Origin: Pseudomonas sp. BGI-2
GTDB taxonomy: Bacteria; Pseudomonadota; Gammaproteobacteria; Pseudomonadales; Pseudomonadaceae
Assembly: GCF_004310295.1 (NCBI RefSeq)
Contig: NZ_SISB01000004.1
Span: 164,828-228,827, forward strand
Length of the DNA: 64,000 nucleotides
Direction: 5' to 3'
Below, piece by piece: positions 46,012 to 55,679 of this stretch. The notes under the pieces are model-generated. The model was given only the letters and a program-made list of their open reading frames with translations. It was not told where the DNA came from and did no database searches. The first letter of the stretch is position 1, and each line of letters opens with the position of its first letter. The position numbers and the translations under genes were made by a program.

Positions 46012-46602
46012 ATGCTCAAGCGGTCCCTCTCCAAAACCCTCGCCTTCCTGCTGCTGGCCGGTGCTTCGTTATCGGCCCAGGCCAATTGGTACCTAGACGG
46101 CGAGTCCTCGCGGCTGTCGTTCATCAGCACCAAGAACGCCAACATCTCCGAAGTGCAGCGTTTCCTGGTGTTGCACGGCAAGGTCAGTCCCAAAGGCCTG
46201 GCCGAGGTGGAAGTCGAGATGGACTCGGTTAACAGCGGTATCCCGTTGCGTGACGAACGCATGCGCAAGGAGCTGTTCGAGATCCAGACCTTTCCCGAAG
46301 CACGGATCACCGCGCAGATCGATCTGCGCCCGATCAACGACCTTGCGCCCGGGGCTCAACTGGAGTTGCGCTTGCCGCTGACCGTCAACCTTCACGGAAA
46401 AACCCACGAATACAATGCCGAGCTGCTGGCGACCCGTCTCGATGACCGACGCTTCCAAGTGGTGACCCTCGAGCCACTTATCATCAATGCTGTAGACTTC
46501 GATCTGGCACCGGGGCTGGAAAGTTTGCGCAAGGTCGCCGGTTTGTCGGCCATCAGTCTGTCGGTGCCGGTGAGTGCGGTACTGATTTTCACGGCGCGCT
46601 GA
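46012..46602 (+). CDS. YceI family periplasmic protein
   Basis: A 196-residue protein read from the ATG at 46012. The signal peptide is residues 1-24 (ending SAQA), and the mature part starts NWYLDGESSRLSFISTKNAN, the family start for YceI-like lipocalin-type barrels that bind isoprenoid or lipid molecules. LRDERMRKELFEIQTFPEAR is the conserved central motif. It stops just two bases before the start of the Cls-type gene. Ligand unknown. Confidence 0.9.
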   Translation: MLKRSLSKTLAFLLLAGASLSAQANWYLDGESSRLSFISTKNANISEVQRFLVLHGKVSPKGLAEVEVEMDSVNSGIPLRDERMRKELFEIQTFPEARITAQIDLRPINDLAPGAQLELRLPLTVNLHGKTHEYNAELLATRLDDRRFQVVTLEPLIINAVDFDLAPGLESLRKVAGLSAISLSVPVSAVLIFTAR

Positions 46603-46603
46603 C

Positions 46604-47761
46604 ATGGCCGGTGCAATCTTCCCCTGGCGTGCAGGCAACCACTTCGAACTGCTGATCGACGGTCCGCAGTTCTTCCCCCGCATGTTGGTCGCGATTGCCC
46701 GGGCCGAAGAACAGGTCGAGCTGGAGCTGTACCTGGTGGAAGCGGGGGCCTGCGCCGAGGCCATGGTGCAAGCGCTGGTGCAAGCAGCCGAACGCGGCGT
46801 GCGCGTGCGCTGCCTGTTCGATGATTACGGCAGCCTCGCGTTCACCCTGACCTTGCGTCAGCGTCTGATGGCCGCGGGTGTGGAGCTGCGTTTCTATAAT
46901 CGCCTGAGCTGGCGGCGCTGGGTGGGTAACTTTTACCGCGATCACCGCAAGCTGTTGCTGGTGGATCAGACCCTGGCCGTGGTCGGCGGCACGGGCGTCA
47001 CGGATGAGTTCTGGACACCGGGCGAAGACACCAGCGAATGGCACGAGGTGATGGTGGAAATCACCGGCCCCTTGGTCGTCGACTGGCAGCTGCTGTTCGA
47101 CCGTCAATGGATCGCCAACCGCCATCGCCGCGCCTGGAAACCCGCGTCGCACTTCGGCCTGCCGCGTCTGCCACGTGTGCCGTCCACGGGCGAGGGCATG
47201 GGCCGGGTGGCTTATGCCGACGCCCGCCAGCACCGCGACATCCTGCAATCGCTAATTCGTGCGCTGAACAGCGGTCAGCGGCGGATCTGGCTGGCCACGC
47301 CGTATTTTCTGCCGACCTGGAAAGTCCGCCGCTCGTTGCGCAGGGCCGCCAGCCGAGGCGTCGACGTGCGCCTGCTGCTGACCGGGCCGCGCACCGATCA
47401 CCCGTCTGTGCGCTACGCCGGGCATCGCTACTACCCGCGATTGCTCAAGGCCGGGGTGCAGATCTTCGAATACCAGCCGTGCTTCCTGCACCTGAAAATG
47501 GTGCTGATCGATGACTGGGTGAGCATCGGCTCGTGCAATTTCGATCACTGGAACCTGCGTTTCAATCTGGAAGCCAATCTTGAAGCGCTGGACCCGGGGC
47601 TGACGGGGGCAGTGGTGGCGAGTTTCGAGAAGGACTTTGCGCAGAGCCTGGAGGTCAGCCTGGAGGCATGGCAACGCCGGCCGTTGTGGCGGCGGGTCAA
47701 GCAAAGGATTTGGGGGTGGGTGGATCGGTTGGTGGTGAACCTGCTGGATCGACGGGGTTGA
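46604..47761 (+). CDS. cardiolipin synthase-type phospholipase D protein (ClsB-like)
   Basis: A 385-residue enzyme with two HKD motifs: HRKLLLVD near residue 112 and HLKMVLIDD near 296. The pattern FELLIDGPQFFPRMLVAIAR and LFDDYGSL near the start agrees with ClsB of E. coli, a cytoplasmic-face synthase that lacks the two N-terminal membrane helices of ClsA. It makes cardiolipin from phosphatidylglycerol, or a related phosphatidyl transfer. It follows the YceI gene by two bases, so they are one operon. Confidence 0.86.
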   Translation: MAGAIFPWRAGNHFELLIDGPQFFPRMLVAIARAEEQVELELYLVEAGACAEAMVQALVQAAERGVRVRCLFDDYGSLAFTLTLRQRLMAAGVELRFYNRLSWRRWVGNFYRDHRKLLLVDQTLAVVGGTGVTDEFWTPGEDTSEWHEVMVEITGPLVVDWQLLFDRQWIANRHRRAWKPASHFGLPRLPRVPSTGEGMGRVAYADARQHRDILQSLIRALNSGQRRIWLATPYFLPTWKVRRSLRRAASRGVDVRLLLTGPRTDHPSVRYAGHRYYPRLLKAGVQIFEYQPCFLHLKMVLIDDWVSIGSCNFDHWNLRFNLEANLEALDPGLTGAVVASFEKDFAQSLEVSLEAWQRRPLWRRVKQRIWGWVDRLVVNLLDRRG

Positions 47762-47789
47762 ACCCAATCTTCGCAACAGCCTAAAACCA

Positions 47790-47881
47790 CTGTGGGAGCG
47801 GGCTTGCTCGCGAAAGCGATCTGACATTCAGCATCTTTGTTGAATGTTAAGCCGTCTTCGCGAGCAAGCCCGCTCCCACAT
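47790..47881. repeat. REPIN (GAGCGGGCTTGCTCGCGAA class)
   Basis: Facing copies TGTGGGAGCGGGCTTGCTCG and CGAGCAAGCCCGCTCCCACA, with about 45 bp between. It lies between the convergent Cls-type and bglX genes. Confidence 0.92.
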
Positions 47882-47903
47882 TTGTTTTGCGGTGTGTCAG
47901 GGG

Positions 47904-50195
47904 TTACAGCAACTCAAAGCTCTGCTGCGTCACGTCCTGGGAATCCAGGCCGATCTCTACATTGAACTTGCCCGGTTCTGCAGCGTACTTGAGCTGGGCG
48001 TTGAAGAACTTCAGGTCGTCCTCGGTGATGGTGAAGCGCACAACTTTCTGTTGACCGGCCTTGAGCATGATTTTCTGGAAGTTCTTCAGTTCCTTGACCG
48101 GACGGATCATCGAGCCGGTCACGTCCTGAATGTACAACTGCACCACGGTTTCGCCGTCACGCTTGCCGGTGTTCTTCACCATCACGCTGGCGTCGAGCTT
48201 GCCGGTCTTGTTCAGCGTGGTCGACGACAACGCCATGTCGCTCAGGCTGAAATCGGTGTAGCTCAGGCCGAAACCAAACGGGAACAGGGGACCTGTGGTG
48301 TCATCGAAATACTGCGAGGTGTAGTTGCCCGGTTTGCCCGGCGTGAACGGCCGGCCAATGCTCAGGTGGTTGTAATAGGTCGGAATCTGCCCCACCGAAC
48401 GCGGGAAGGTGATCGGCAGTTTGCCCGACGGGTTGTAGTCGCCGAACAGCACGTCGGCGATAGCGTTGCCGCCTTCGGTGCCGCTGAACCAGGTTTCCAG
48501 AATCGCGTCAGCCTGTTCCTTCTCTTCGAGAATCGACAGCGGCCGGCCGTTCATCAACACCAGCACCAGCGGTTTGCCGGTGGCTTTCAGCGCCTTGATC
48601 AAGTCGCGCTGGTTGGCCGGGATGTTCAGGTCGGTACGGCTCGAGGATTCATGGGACATGCCACGGGACTCGCCGACCGCTGCGACGACGACATCAGCGT
48701 CCTTGGCGGCTTTCACCGCTTCGTCGATCAGCACTTGGGCCGAACGCGGATCGTCCACCACTTCCGGCGCATCGAAGTTGAGGAAGTTCAGGTAATCGAG
48801 GGCTTTCTTGTCACTGGTGATGTTGGCGCCACGGGCGTAGATCAGCGTCGATTGCGCGCCCAGTGCGTTGGTCATGCCGTCGAACAGCGTCACCGATTGC
48901 GCAGGGCGACCGTTGGCGGCCCAACTGCCCATCATGTCGATCGGTGCCTTGGCCAATGGACCGACCAAGACGATTCTCGCAGTTTTCTTCAGCGGCAAGG
49001 TTTCGCCCTGATTCTTCAGCAACACCATGCTGCGGCGCGCAACGTCACGAGCCTCGACACGGTGCAGGCGGCTGTCGGCGTTAGTGTCGACCGGATCATC
49101 TTCAGCCTTGCCGATGCGCAGGTACGGGTCCTTGAACAGGCCCATGTCGTACTTGGCGTCGAGCACCGCACGCACGGCGTTGTCGATGTCGCTCTGCTGG
49201 ATCTCACCGGCCTTCAGCAGCCCTGGCAGTTCTTTGCCGTAGAGCGTGTCGTTCATGCTCATGTGGATGCCGGCCTTGATCGCCAGCTTCGCGGCTTCGC
49301 GGCCATCGCGAGCAACACCGTGCTTGATCAGCTCGAAAATCGCCCCGTGGTCGCTGACGGCCAGACCTTTGAAGCCCCATTGCTTGCGCAGCAGGTCGTT
49401 CATCAGCCAGGTGTCGGCGGTGGCCGGCACGCCGTTGATCGAGTTCAGCGCGACCATTACCCCGCCAGCACCGGCGTCGATAGCCGCACGGTACGGTGGC
49501 AGGTAGTCCTGGAACATCTTGACCGGGCTCATGTCTACGACGTTGTAGTCGCGACCGCCCTCGACCGCGCCGTACAGGGCAAAGTGCTTGACGCTGGCCA
49601 TGATGCTGTCGGCGGCGTTTGCGCCGGTGCCCTGGAACGCCTTGACCATCACGCCGGCGATACGCGACACGAGATAGGTGTCTTCGCCGAAGCCTTCGGA
49701 AGTCCGGCCCCAACGCGGGTCGCGGGAGATGTCGACCATCGGCGCGAAGGTGATGTCGAGGCCGTCCGACGCGGCTTCCTTGGCGGCGATGCGCCCGGAC
49801 AGGCCGATGGCGTCCATGTCCCAGCTCGAGGCCAGGGCAATCGGGATCGGGAAAATCGTGCGGTGACCGTGGATCACGTCATAGGCGAAGAACATCGGGA
49901 TCTTCAACCGGCTGCGCATGGCCGCGTCCTGCATCGGACGGTTTTCCGGGCGCGTGATCGAGTTGAACGTGCCGCCGATGTTGCCGGCGGCGATTTCCTT
50001 GCGGATCATCTCCCGAGGCATTTCCGGACCGATGCTGATCAGGCGCAACTGGCCGATCTTTTCATCGAGGGTCATCTGCTTCATCAGGTCAGTGATGAAA
50101 GCGTCCTTGTTCTCCAGAGGTGCGGGCGTCGTGGCGGCCAATACGGTATGACTGGCCAGGCTGACGAGCAGGCCCAGCAAACACAGCTTCTTCAT
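47904..50195 (-). CDS. bglX: periplasmic beta-glucosidase, glycoside hydrolase family 3
   Basis: A 763-residue GH3 enzyme of BglX type. The signal peptide is residues 1-21 (MKKLCLLGLLVSLASHTVLA). The first domain has KHFALYGAVEGGRDYNVVDM and the nucleophile aspartate in AVSDHGAIFELIKHG. The second domain has the G-rich LVLMNGRPLSILEE, and the fibronectin III-like end is near 670-763. It hydrolyses beta-linked glucosides or oligosaccharides in the periplasm. No sugar transporter is adjacent; it appears to be monocistronic. Confidence 0.94.
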   Translation of the reverse strand: MKKLCLLGLLVSLASHTVLAATTPAPLENKDAFITDLMKQMTLDEKIGQLRLISIGPEMPREMIRKEIAAGNIGGTFNSITRPENRPMQDAAMRSRLKIPMFFAYDVIHGHRTIFPIPIALASSWDMDAIGLSGRIAAKEAASDGLDITFAPMVDISRDPRWGRTSEGFGEDTYLVSRIAGVMVKAFQGTGANAADSIMASVKHFALYGAVEGGRDYNVVDMSPVKMFQDYLPPYRAAIDAGAGGVMVALNSINGVPATADTWLMNDLLRKQWGFKGLAVSDHGAIFELIKHGVARDGREAAKLAIKAGIHMSMNDTLYGKELPGLLKAGEIQQSDIDNAVRAVLDAKYDMGLFKDPYLRIGKAEDDPVDTNADSRLHRVEARDVARRSMVLLKNQGETLPLKKTARIVLVGPLAKAPIDMMGSWAANGRPAQSVTLFDGMTNALGAQSTLIYARGANITSDKKALDYLNFLNFDAPEVVDDPRSAQVLIDEAVKAAKDADVVVAAVGESRGMSHESSSRTDLNIPANQRDLIKALKATGKPLVLVLMNGRPLSILEEKEQADAILETWFSGTEGGNAIADVLFGDYNPSGKLPITFPRSVGQIPTYYNHLSIGRPFTPGKPGNYTSQYFDDTTGPLFPFGFGLSYTDFSLSDMALSSTTLNKTGKLDASVMVKNTGKRDGETVVQLYIQDVTGSMIRPVKELKNFQKIMLKAGQQKVVRFTITEDDLKFFNAQLKYAAEPGKFNVEIGLDSQDVTQQSFELL

Positions 50196-50431
50196 GAATG
50201 GTTTTCTCTAAAGCCTAAACGGCAGTGAATACGCCGGTCAGCCAAAATTTAGGGAGCGACTATTGTTGTTCAGGTAAATGCAGCACACTTCTGCAGTGTT
50301 TTTAGCGCTGGGGCATCTTTTAGCCCATTGGCTCGATGCAATCCAGTGGCGGCGGCAGATTATGCCCCAAGAGACCGGTCAGAAGGTCGCTGGTTGTTTT
50401 TCAACGGAATGTGCAAGGGAGCGTCAACCAG

Positions 50432-51043
50432 ATGAATGTACGACACCACTATCGGTCGAGCCTGCAGGTTGCAGCCTTGATGTTGCTCACCACGCTGCTG
50501 GCCGGCTGCGGCATCAACAACATTCCGGCCCTCGACGAACAGGCCAAGGCCGCCTGGGGTCAGGTGCAGAACCAGTACCAGCGCCGCGCCGACCTGATCC
50601 CCAACCTGGTGGAAACCGTCAAGGGCTACGCCAAACATGAAGAAGAAACCCTGACCGCGGTGATCGAAGCCCGGGCCAAGGCCACTTCGATTCAGGTGGA
50701 CGCCAGCACGCTCGACAATCCAGAAAAGCTCAAGCAGTTCCAGCAGGCGCAGGATCAGCTGACCGGTGCCTTGAGCCGTTTGATGGTGGTGTCCGAGCGT
50801 TACCCGGACCTCAAGGCCAACCAGAATTTCCTCGCGTTGCAATCGCAACTCGAAGGCACCGAGAACCGCATCGCCGTGGCGCGTCGCGACTTTATCCTCG
50901 CGGTGCAGAAGTACAACACCGAAATCCGCACCTTCCCGGGTCGCCTGTGGCACACCGTGATGTACAGCGATCTGCCGATCCGCGAAACCTTCGAGGCCAC
51001 CAGCCCCAGCGCCGAAAAAGCGCCTGAAGTAAAGTTCCAGTAA
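50432..51043 (+). CDS. lemA: LemA family lipoprotein
   Basis: A 203-residue protein. The signal LAGC makes Cys26 the lipidated residue, which would anchor it in the membrane. The family core is clear: QYQRRADLIPNLVETVKGYA near 49-68, then EETLTAVIEARAKATSIQVD. LemA is a helical scaffold protein of unclear function often encoded next to TPM-domain proteins, as here. The ATG at 50432 has AAGGGAG upstream; the frame could extend 32 codons further. It is 43 bp before the TPM gene. Confidence 0.9.
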   Translation: MNVRHHYRSSLQVAALMLLTTLLAGCGINNIPALDEQAKAAWGQVQNQYQRRADLIPNLVETVKGYAKHEEETLTAVIEARAKATSIQVDASTLDNPEKLKQFQQAQDQLTGALSRLMVVSERYPDLKANQNFLALQSQLEGTENRIAVARRDFILAVQKYNTEIRTFPGRLWHTVMYSDLPIRETFEATSPSAEKAPEVKFQ

Positions 51044-51086
51044 GCACCGGGACGGGTTCGAAGCATCACCACGGATGAGGTTGCCA

Positions 51087-51845
51087 ATGCGCGTGTTGAA
51101 AGTGGGCCTGGTGCTGTTGCTGTGGGTGTTTACCCTGGCGGCCCAGGCCGAGTTGAAGTTTCCGCAACTGACCGGGCGGGTGGTCGATAACGCCCAGATG
51201 ATCGAGCCGTCGGTGCGCGAGCAGCTGACGCAACAACTCCAGGCCCATGAAAAAGCCACCGGAGAGCAATTGGTCGTGGTGACGGTGCCGGACCTGCAGG
51301 GCACCGACATTGCAGACTTCGGTAATCAACTGGGACGCTACTGGGGCATCGGCCAGAAGGACAAAAACACTGGCGCGTTGCTGATCGTCGCGCGCGATGA
51401 TCGTAAATTGCGCATCGAAGTCGGTTATGGCCTGGAAGATCGCCTGACCGATGCGCAGAGTTCGGTGATCATCAATCAGGTGATCACGCCGGCGTTCAAG
51501 ACCGGCAATTTCAGCAAAGGCATCAGCGACGGGGTTGCCGCGATGCTGGTGGTGTTGGGCGGCAGTCCGCTGGATGAGCCGTCGACGGTCTATGAGCCGC
51601 GCGGTGATGAGGGTGACGATTTCCTGTCCCGCTATCCGGGCGTGTTCGTGTTTCTGGTGGTGCTGTTCATCCTGACGATTTTCGTCTGCCAGATGCTCGG
51701 GATTCTGCCCAGCGGTGGTGGCGGTGGCCGAGGCAGTTCAGGTGGCGGTTTCGGCGGTGGAGGTTTTGGCGGCGGCGGTGGAGGCGGGGGCTTCAGCGGT
51801 GGTGGCGGCAGTTTCGGGGGCGGCGGTTCGTCGGGCGGCTGGTGA
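51087..51845 (+). CDS. TPM-domain protein, YgcG-like, with glycine-rich tail
   Basis: A 252-residue envelope protein. The signal peptide is residues 1-20 (ending AAQA). The TPM phosphatase-like domain is at about 25-155 (GRVVDNAQMIEPSVREQLTQ; RDDRKLRIEVGYGLEDRLTD). A membrane helix follows at about 180-202, and the C-terminus from about 206 is almost only Gly, Ser and Phe. I chose the ATG at 51087 because GAGG sits 6-9 bases upstream; 51075 is possible. The function of this family is unknown; it is linked with lemA. Confidence 0.88.
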   Translation: MRVLKVGLVLLLWVFTLAAQAELKFPQLTGRVVDNAQMIEPSVREQLTQQLQAHEKATGEQLVVVTVPDLQGTDIADFGNQLGRYWGIGQKDKNTGALLIVARDDRKLRIEVGYGLEDRLTDAQSSVIINQVITPAFKTGNFSKGISDGVAAMLVVLGGSPLDEPSTVYEPRGDEGDDFLSRYPGVFVFLVVLFILTIFVCQMLGILPSGGGGGRGSSGGGFGGGGFGGGGGGGGFSGGGGSFGGGGSSGGW

Positions 51846-51873
51846 TAACAATAATGAGCGAGCACTGTTAAAC

Positions 51874-52491
51874 ATGGCATTACTGACTGAACACGAACAA
51901 CGCAAAGTCGCCGAGGCGATTGCCCGGGTCGAGCGCGACACCGACGCCGAACTGGTGACCGTGCTCGCGGCCCGCGCCGATGACTATGCGTACATCCCGC
52001 TGCTGTGGGCCAGCCTGCTGGCGCTGGTGGTGCCGGGGGTCGTGCATTACCTGACAGGCTGGTTGACCATGCACAGCCTGCTGCTGGTGCAATGGATCAG
52101 TTTCATCGTGTTGTGCCTGGTGTTCCGGATTCCGAAAATCACCACACGCCTGATCCCGCGCTCGGTGCGTCATTGGCGCGCCTCGAACCTGGCGCGTCGG
52201 CAGTTCCTGGAGCAAAACCTGCACCACACCGTGGGCAGCACCGGCATGCTGATATTTGTCTGCGAAGCTGAGCGGTATGTGGAGATTTTGGTCGATGAAG
52301 GGATTTCGAAGCGCCTGGACAACAAAAACTGGGACGCGATTGTTGCGGCGTTCACTCAACAGGTGAAGCAAGGGCAGACGTTGCAGGGGTTTGTGACGTG
52401 TGTTGAGGCGTGCGGCGAGTTGCTCAAGGTGCATGTGCCGGTGACGCATGTGAGGAATGAGTTGCCGAATCGGTTGGTGGTGTTGGGGTGA
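51874..52491 (+). CDS. second TPM-domain protein with membrane segments
   Basis: A 205-residue protein starting at ATG 51874, 28 bp after the YgcG-like gene. It has TPM-type motifs: EQRKVAEAIARVERDTDAEL at residues about 7-26, and LIFVCEAERYVEILVDEGIS near 126-145. Two hydrophobic helices lie between (about 42-61 and 66-85), an unusual place compared with the neighbouring TPM protein. It forms a lemA-TPM-TPM cluster with the two previous genes. Function unknown. Confidence 0.85.
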   Translation: MALLTEHEQRKVAEAIARVERDTDAELVTVLAARADDYAYIPLLWASLLALVVPGVVHYLTGWLTMHSLLLVQWISFIVLCLVFRIPKITTRLIPRSVRHWRASNLARRQFLEQNLHHTVGSTGMLIFVCEAERYVEILVDEGISKRLDNKNWDAIVAAFTQQVKQGQTLQGFVTCVEACGELLKVHVPVTHVRNELPNRLVVLG

Positions 52492-52587
52492 GGGATGGTT
52501 TTCAAACCGTTCGGTAAATAACCGCGTGTCCCAAACCCCCATCCCCCCTAAAATACCCGCCATTCCCCGCCCGAGGCCGTTATTCCC

Positions 52588-53811
52588 ATGTCTGTCACCG
52601 CCACTCCCGCCACTCCCGCCAGCCTCGCGCCGGATCATCACGCCCAGTTCATCGACCTGCTGCAATCCAGCCTCGACGACAGCGCCTTCATCAAACTGGT
52701 GCTGGCCAAGTACGTCGGCACCGAAGCGGATTTGCAGCGGCTGATCATCAAGCAGCTGACGGTCAAGGATCAGCCCTGCCTGTCCTTCGTCTACCGCTAC
52801 AAGACCCGCGATATCACCAAGAACCTGCCGCTGGCCGAGGGCGTGGCGACCATCGCCGCGCTGTTGCCGGCATCATTCAAAAATGCGCATTTATTGTCGC
52901 TGACGGATGAAGCCCAGCTCGAATACAGCAAAAAGGGCAAGTCTTCGCTGTTCAAGAGCAAACCTCAGCAATTGCGTGAAGTGCCGTCCGCCGAGCACAA
53001 CCGCGAGAAAAACCGTTTTCTTGACTTGAGCCGGCCGTTTCTCGCCGACCTGGGTGTGACGAACAGCAAGCACGAGCTGATCCCGGCGATGTCGCGCAAG
53101 TGGAAGCAGATCAACAAGTTCATCGAAGTCTTCAGCCATGCGCTGACCACCTCGCCCCTGGCGTTGGACAAGCCGGTGCAGGTGGCGGATTTCGGGTCGG
53201 GCAAGGGTTACCTGACCTTCGCGATCCACGACTACCTGCGCAACACCTTGAAGGCCGAAGGCGTAGTGACCGGCGTCGAGTTGCGCGAAGAAATGGTCAA
53301 CCTGTGCAATGCCGCCGCCGCCAAGCTTGAACATCCGGGGCTGGTGTTCAAGTGCGGTGATGTACGCAGCGTAGCGCCGAGCGAGCTGGACGTGATGATC
53401 GCGCTGCACGCCTGCGACATCGCCACCGACTATGCGATTCACACCGGCATTCGCTCCGGCGCCTCGATCATCATGTGCTCGCCGTGCTGCCACAAGCAGA
53501 TCCGCCTGCAGATCCAGAGCCCGGCGCTGCTCAAGCCGATGCTGCAATACGGTCTGCATCTGGGCCAGCAAGCGGAAATGGTCACCGACAGTTTGCGTGC
53601 GTTGTTCCTTGAGGCTTGCGGTTACGAGACCAAGGTCTTCGAGTTCATCTCACTGGACCACACCAACAAGAACAAGATGATCCTGGCGGTCAAACGCGCC
53701 GAGCCGGTGGACCCGGCCCAGCTGTTGGTGAAGATTCAGGAGCTGAAGGATTTCTACCAGATCACCGAGCATTGCCTCGAAACCTTGCTGCGCTCTGACG
53801 GCTACCTCTAA
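52588..53811 (+). CDS. SAM-dependent methyltransferase (Methyltransf_32-like)
   Basis: A 407-residue enzyme of unknown substrate. The SAM-binding motif ADFGSGKGYLTFAIHDYL is near residue 203. A segment with a CSPCCHK motif follows near 299, which is a distinctive feature of the METTL25/RRNAD1-like group. The N-terminal 150 residues are an extra domain of unknown role. RNA or protein methylation is likely from the family but not shown. It is monocistronic and followed by a REPIN. Confidence 0.84.
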   Translation: MSVTATPATPASLAPDHHAQFIDLLQSSLDDSAFIKLVLAKYVGTEADLQRLIIKQLTVKDQPCLSFVYRYKTRDITKNLPLAEGVATIAALLPASFKNAHLLSLTDEAQLEYSKKGKSSLFKSKPQQLREVPSAEHNREKNRFLDLSRPFLADLGVTNSKHELIPAMSRKWKQINKFIEVFSHALTTSPLALDKPVQVADFGSGKGYLTFAIHDYLRNTLKAEGVVTGVELREEMVNLCNAAAAKLEHPGLVFKCGDVRSVAPSELDVMIALHACDIATDYAIHTGIRSGASIIMCSPCCHKQIRLQIQSPALLKPMLQYGLHLGQQAEMVTDSLRALFLEACGYETKVFEFISLDHTNKNKMILAVKRAEPVDPAQLLVKIQELKDFYQITEHCLETLLRSDGYL

Positions 53812-53837
53812 TCCGAGGGAACCTGATGGCCGCCGCT

Positions 53838-53913
53838 AACCTGTAGGAGCCAGGCTTGCCGGCGAAGGCGATAGTGCTGACGCCTTCGCCGGTAAGCCTG
53901 GCTCCTACAGGTT
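53838..53913. repeat. REPIN, divergent sequence class
   Basis: Facing copies AACCTGTAGGAGCCAGGCTT and AAGCCTGGCTCCTACAGGTT, with the outer GCCGGCGAAGGCG and CGCCTTCGCCGG arms. It differs from the other classes at the GCCGGCGAA core. The right end abuts the stop codon of the DMT gene at 53912. Confidence 0.85.
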
Positions 53914-54802
53914 ATGCGGTGGCAATGCGTGCGGGTTTGATGGCGGTCTTGCGTCCGAGCATCACGGTCACAATCACCCCGGCAGCAAACAGCCAGGTGA
54001 TCGGTTCGATGTGTTCACCAAAGAACAACGCCGAGAAGGCGATGGTGAAGAAAATCTGCAACAGCTGGATCTGACTGACCCTGGCAATGCCGCCCATCGC
54101 CAACCCGGCGTACCAGGCAAAGAACCCGATGAACTGCGAAAACAGCGAAACGTAACCAAACGCCCACCAGGTCTTGGCCGAAATCTCGCCCTGATGTTGC
54201 AACGCCAAGTACACCACCGGCCCGATCAGCAGTGGCGTCGACAACACCAGCGCCCAGCAGATCACCTGCCAACCGCCCATCTCCTTGGCCAATCGGCCGC
54301 CCTCGGCATAACCCAGACCGCCCACGGCAATCGCCCCGAGCATCAGCCAATCACCGGCCTGAATGCTGCCGGCCCCGCTGATCAGCGCATAACCCAGCAC
54401 CAGCGCACTGCCCAACGCGGCGCAGGCCCAGAAGGCTTTTGACGGTCGCTCATGGGAAAGCCACGCGGCGTACAGCGCGACGCACAGCGGCTGCAAACCG
54501 TTGACCAGCGCCCCGTGGGAGGCCGGCAAGGTTTGCATCGCCCAGGCCGACAACACCGGGAAACCAAGGATCACGCCCGCGATCACCAGCGTCAGGCCTT
54601 TGACCTGTTTCCAGGTCGGCCATTTTTCCCGGCGCCACAGCAACAGCATCGCCGCCGGAACCGCCGCGAACAACGCCCGACCCAGGCCGTTGAGCAGCGG
54701 ATGGAGTTCCTGCACGACGATCCGTGTGAAGGGCAGGGTGAGGCTGAAGATCACAACGCCCAGCAGGCCGAGGGCCATGCCGGTGTTTTCGCGCGAGGAC
54801 AT
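53912..54802 (-). CDS. DMT-superfamily exporter (EamA family)
   Basis: A 296-residue inner-membrane protein with ten predicted membrane segments in two EamA repeats (MALGLLGVVIFSLTLPFTRI to about 140; WLMLGAIAVGGLGYAEGGRL to 290). EamA exporters move amino acids or metabolites out of the cell. The end of the gene meets a REPIN. No neighbour indicates the substrate. Confidence 0.88.
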   Translation of the reverse strand: MSSRENTGMALGLLGVVIFSLTLPFTRIVVQELHPLLNGLGRALFAAVPAAMLLLWRREKWPTWKQVKGLTLVIAGVILGFPVLSAWAMQTLPASHGALVNGLQPLCVALYAAWLSHERPSKAFWACAALGSALVLGYALISGAGSIQAGDWLMLGAIAVGGLGYAEGGRLAKEMGGWQVICWALVLSTPLLIGPVVYLALQHQGEISAKTWWAFGYVSLFSQFIGFFAWYAGLAMGGIARVSQIQLLQIFFTIAFSALFFGEHIEPITWLFAAGVIVTVMLGRKTAIKPARIATA

Positions 54803-54908
54803 GATGGGGGACCAGAGTCGAAGATGGCGGTAAGAGTCCTCATCTAGCCATAAACTCGGGGTCTGCTGCTGTTACAGCTAGGCGCAGAGTTATGCGTACA
54901 GTTTGCGG

Positions 54909-54990
54909 ACGCCATCGCGAGCAGGCTCGCTCCTACATTGAAATGCGTTTCCCTGTGGGAGTGAGCCGGCTCCGGGCGGCGATCCGACGA
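54909..54990. repeat. degenerate REP-like inverted pair
   Basis: Left: GCGAGCAGGCTCGCTCCTAC; right: GGGAGTGAGCCGGCTCCGGG followed by CGGCGATCCGACGATG. The copies are diverged and not cleanly paired. Part of the extended-loop sequence CGGCGATCCGA is retained. Confidence 0.55.
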
Positions 54991-55084
54991 TGAACGATAA
55001 CTCGGTAATAGCTGGTTATTACCCGACCCGCTGGATAAGGACTACCTTGAATACTCCTACGTATTTCCCAGAGGAGTCCTCCCC

Positions 55085-55666
55085 ATGGCTGCCAAGAAAA
55101 TTCTGATGCTGGTCGGCGATTACGTCGAAGACTACGAAGTGATGGTGCCTTTCCAGGCGCTGCTGATGGTCGGCCACACGGTGCATGCCGTTTGCCCGGA
55201 CAAATCCGCCGGCCAGACCGTGCGCACGGCGATCCACGACTTCGAAGGCGACCAGACCTACAGTGAAAAACCCGGCCACCTGTTCGCCCTGAACTTCGAT
55301 TTCGCCAAAGTCGCCGAAGCCGACTACGCCGCGCTGCTGATCCCGGGCGGTCGTGCGCCGGAATACCTGCGCCTGAACGAAAAAGTCCTGGAACTGGTGC
55401 GCGCATTCGACAAGGCCGGCAAGCCGATCGCCGCCGTGTGTCACGGTGCGCAATTGCTGGCGGCAGCGGGGGTTCTCGAAGGTCGCGAGTGCAGCGCTTA
55501 CCCTGCGTGTGCTCCGGAAGTGCGCCTGGCGGGCGGTACGTTCATCGATATCCCGGTGACGGAAGGCCACGTACAAGGCAATCTGGCCACTGCGCCCGCC
55601 TGGCCGGCGCACCCGAGCTGGCTCGCCGGATTCCTCGGGTTGCTGGGCACCAAAATCACACTGTAA
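55085..55666 (+). CDS. DJ-1/PfpI family protein
   Basis: A 193-residue protein of the class I glutamine amidotransferase-like family. The nucleophile elbow is Cys119-His120 in [10 protein letters not shown], and Glu15 in DYVEDYE is placed as the partner acid. [20 protein letters not shown] is typical of PfpI proteins, which act as proteases, chaperones or deglycases in different reports. GAGGAG lies 12 bp before the start. It is followed by a ribbon-helix-helix gene after 13 bp. Confidence 0.92.
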   Translation: MAAKKILMLVGDYVEDYEVMVPFQALLMVGHTVHAVCPDKSAGQTVRTAIHDFEGDQTYSEKPGHLFALNFDFAKVAEADYAALLIPGGRAPEYLRLNEKVLELVRAFDKAGKPIAAVCHGAQLLAAAGVLEGRECSAYPACAPEVRLAGGTFIDIPVTEGHVQGNLATAPAWPAHPSWLAGFLGLLGTKITL

Positions 55667-55679
55667 CGAGGGACTTTTG

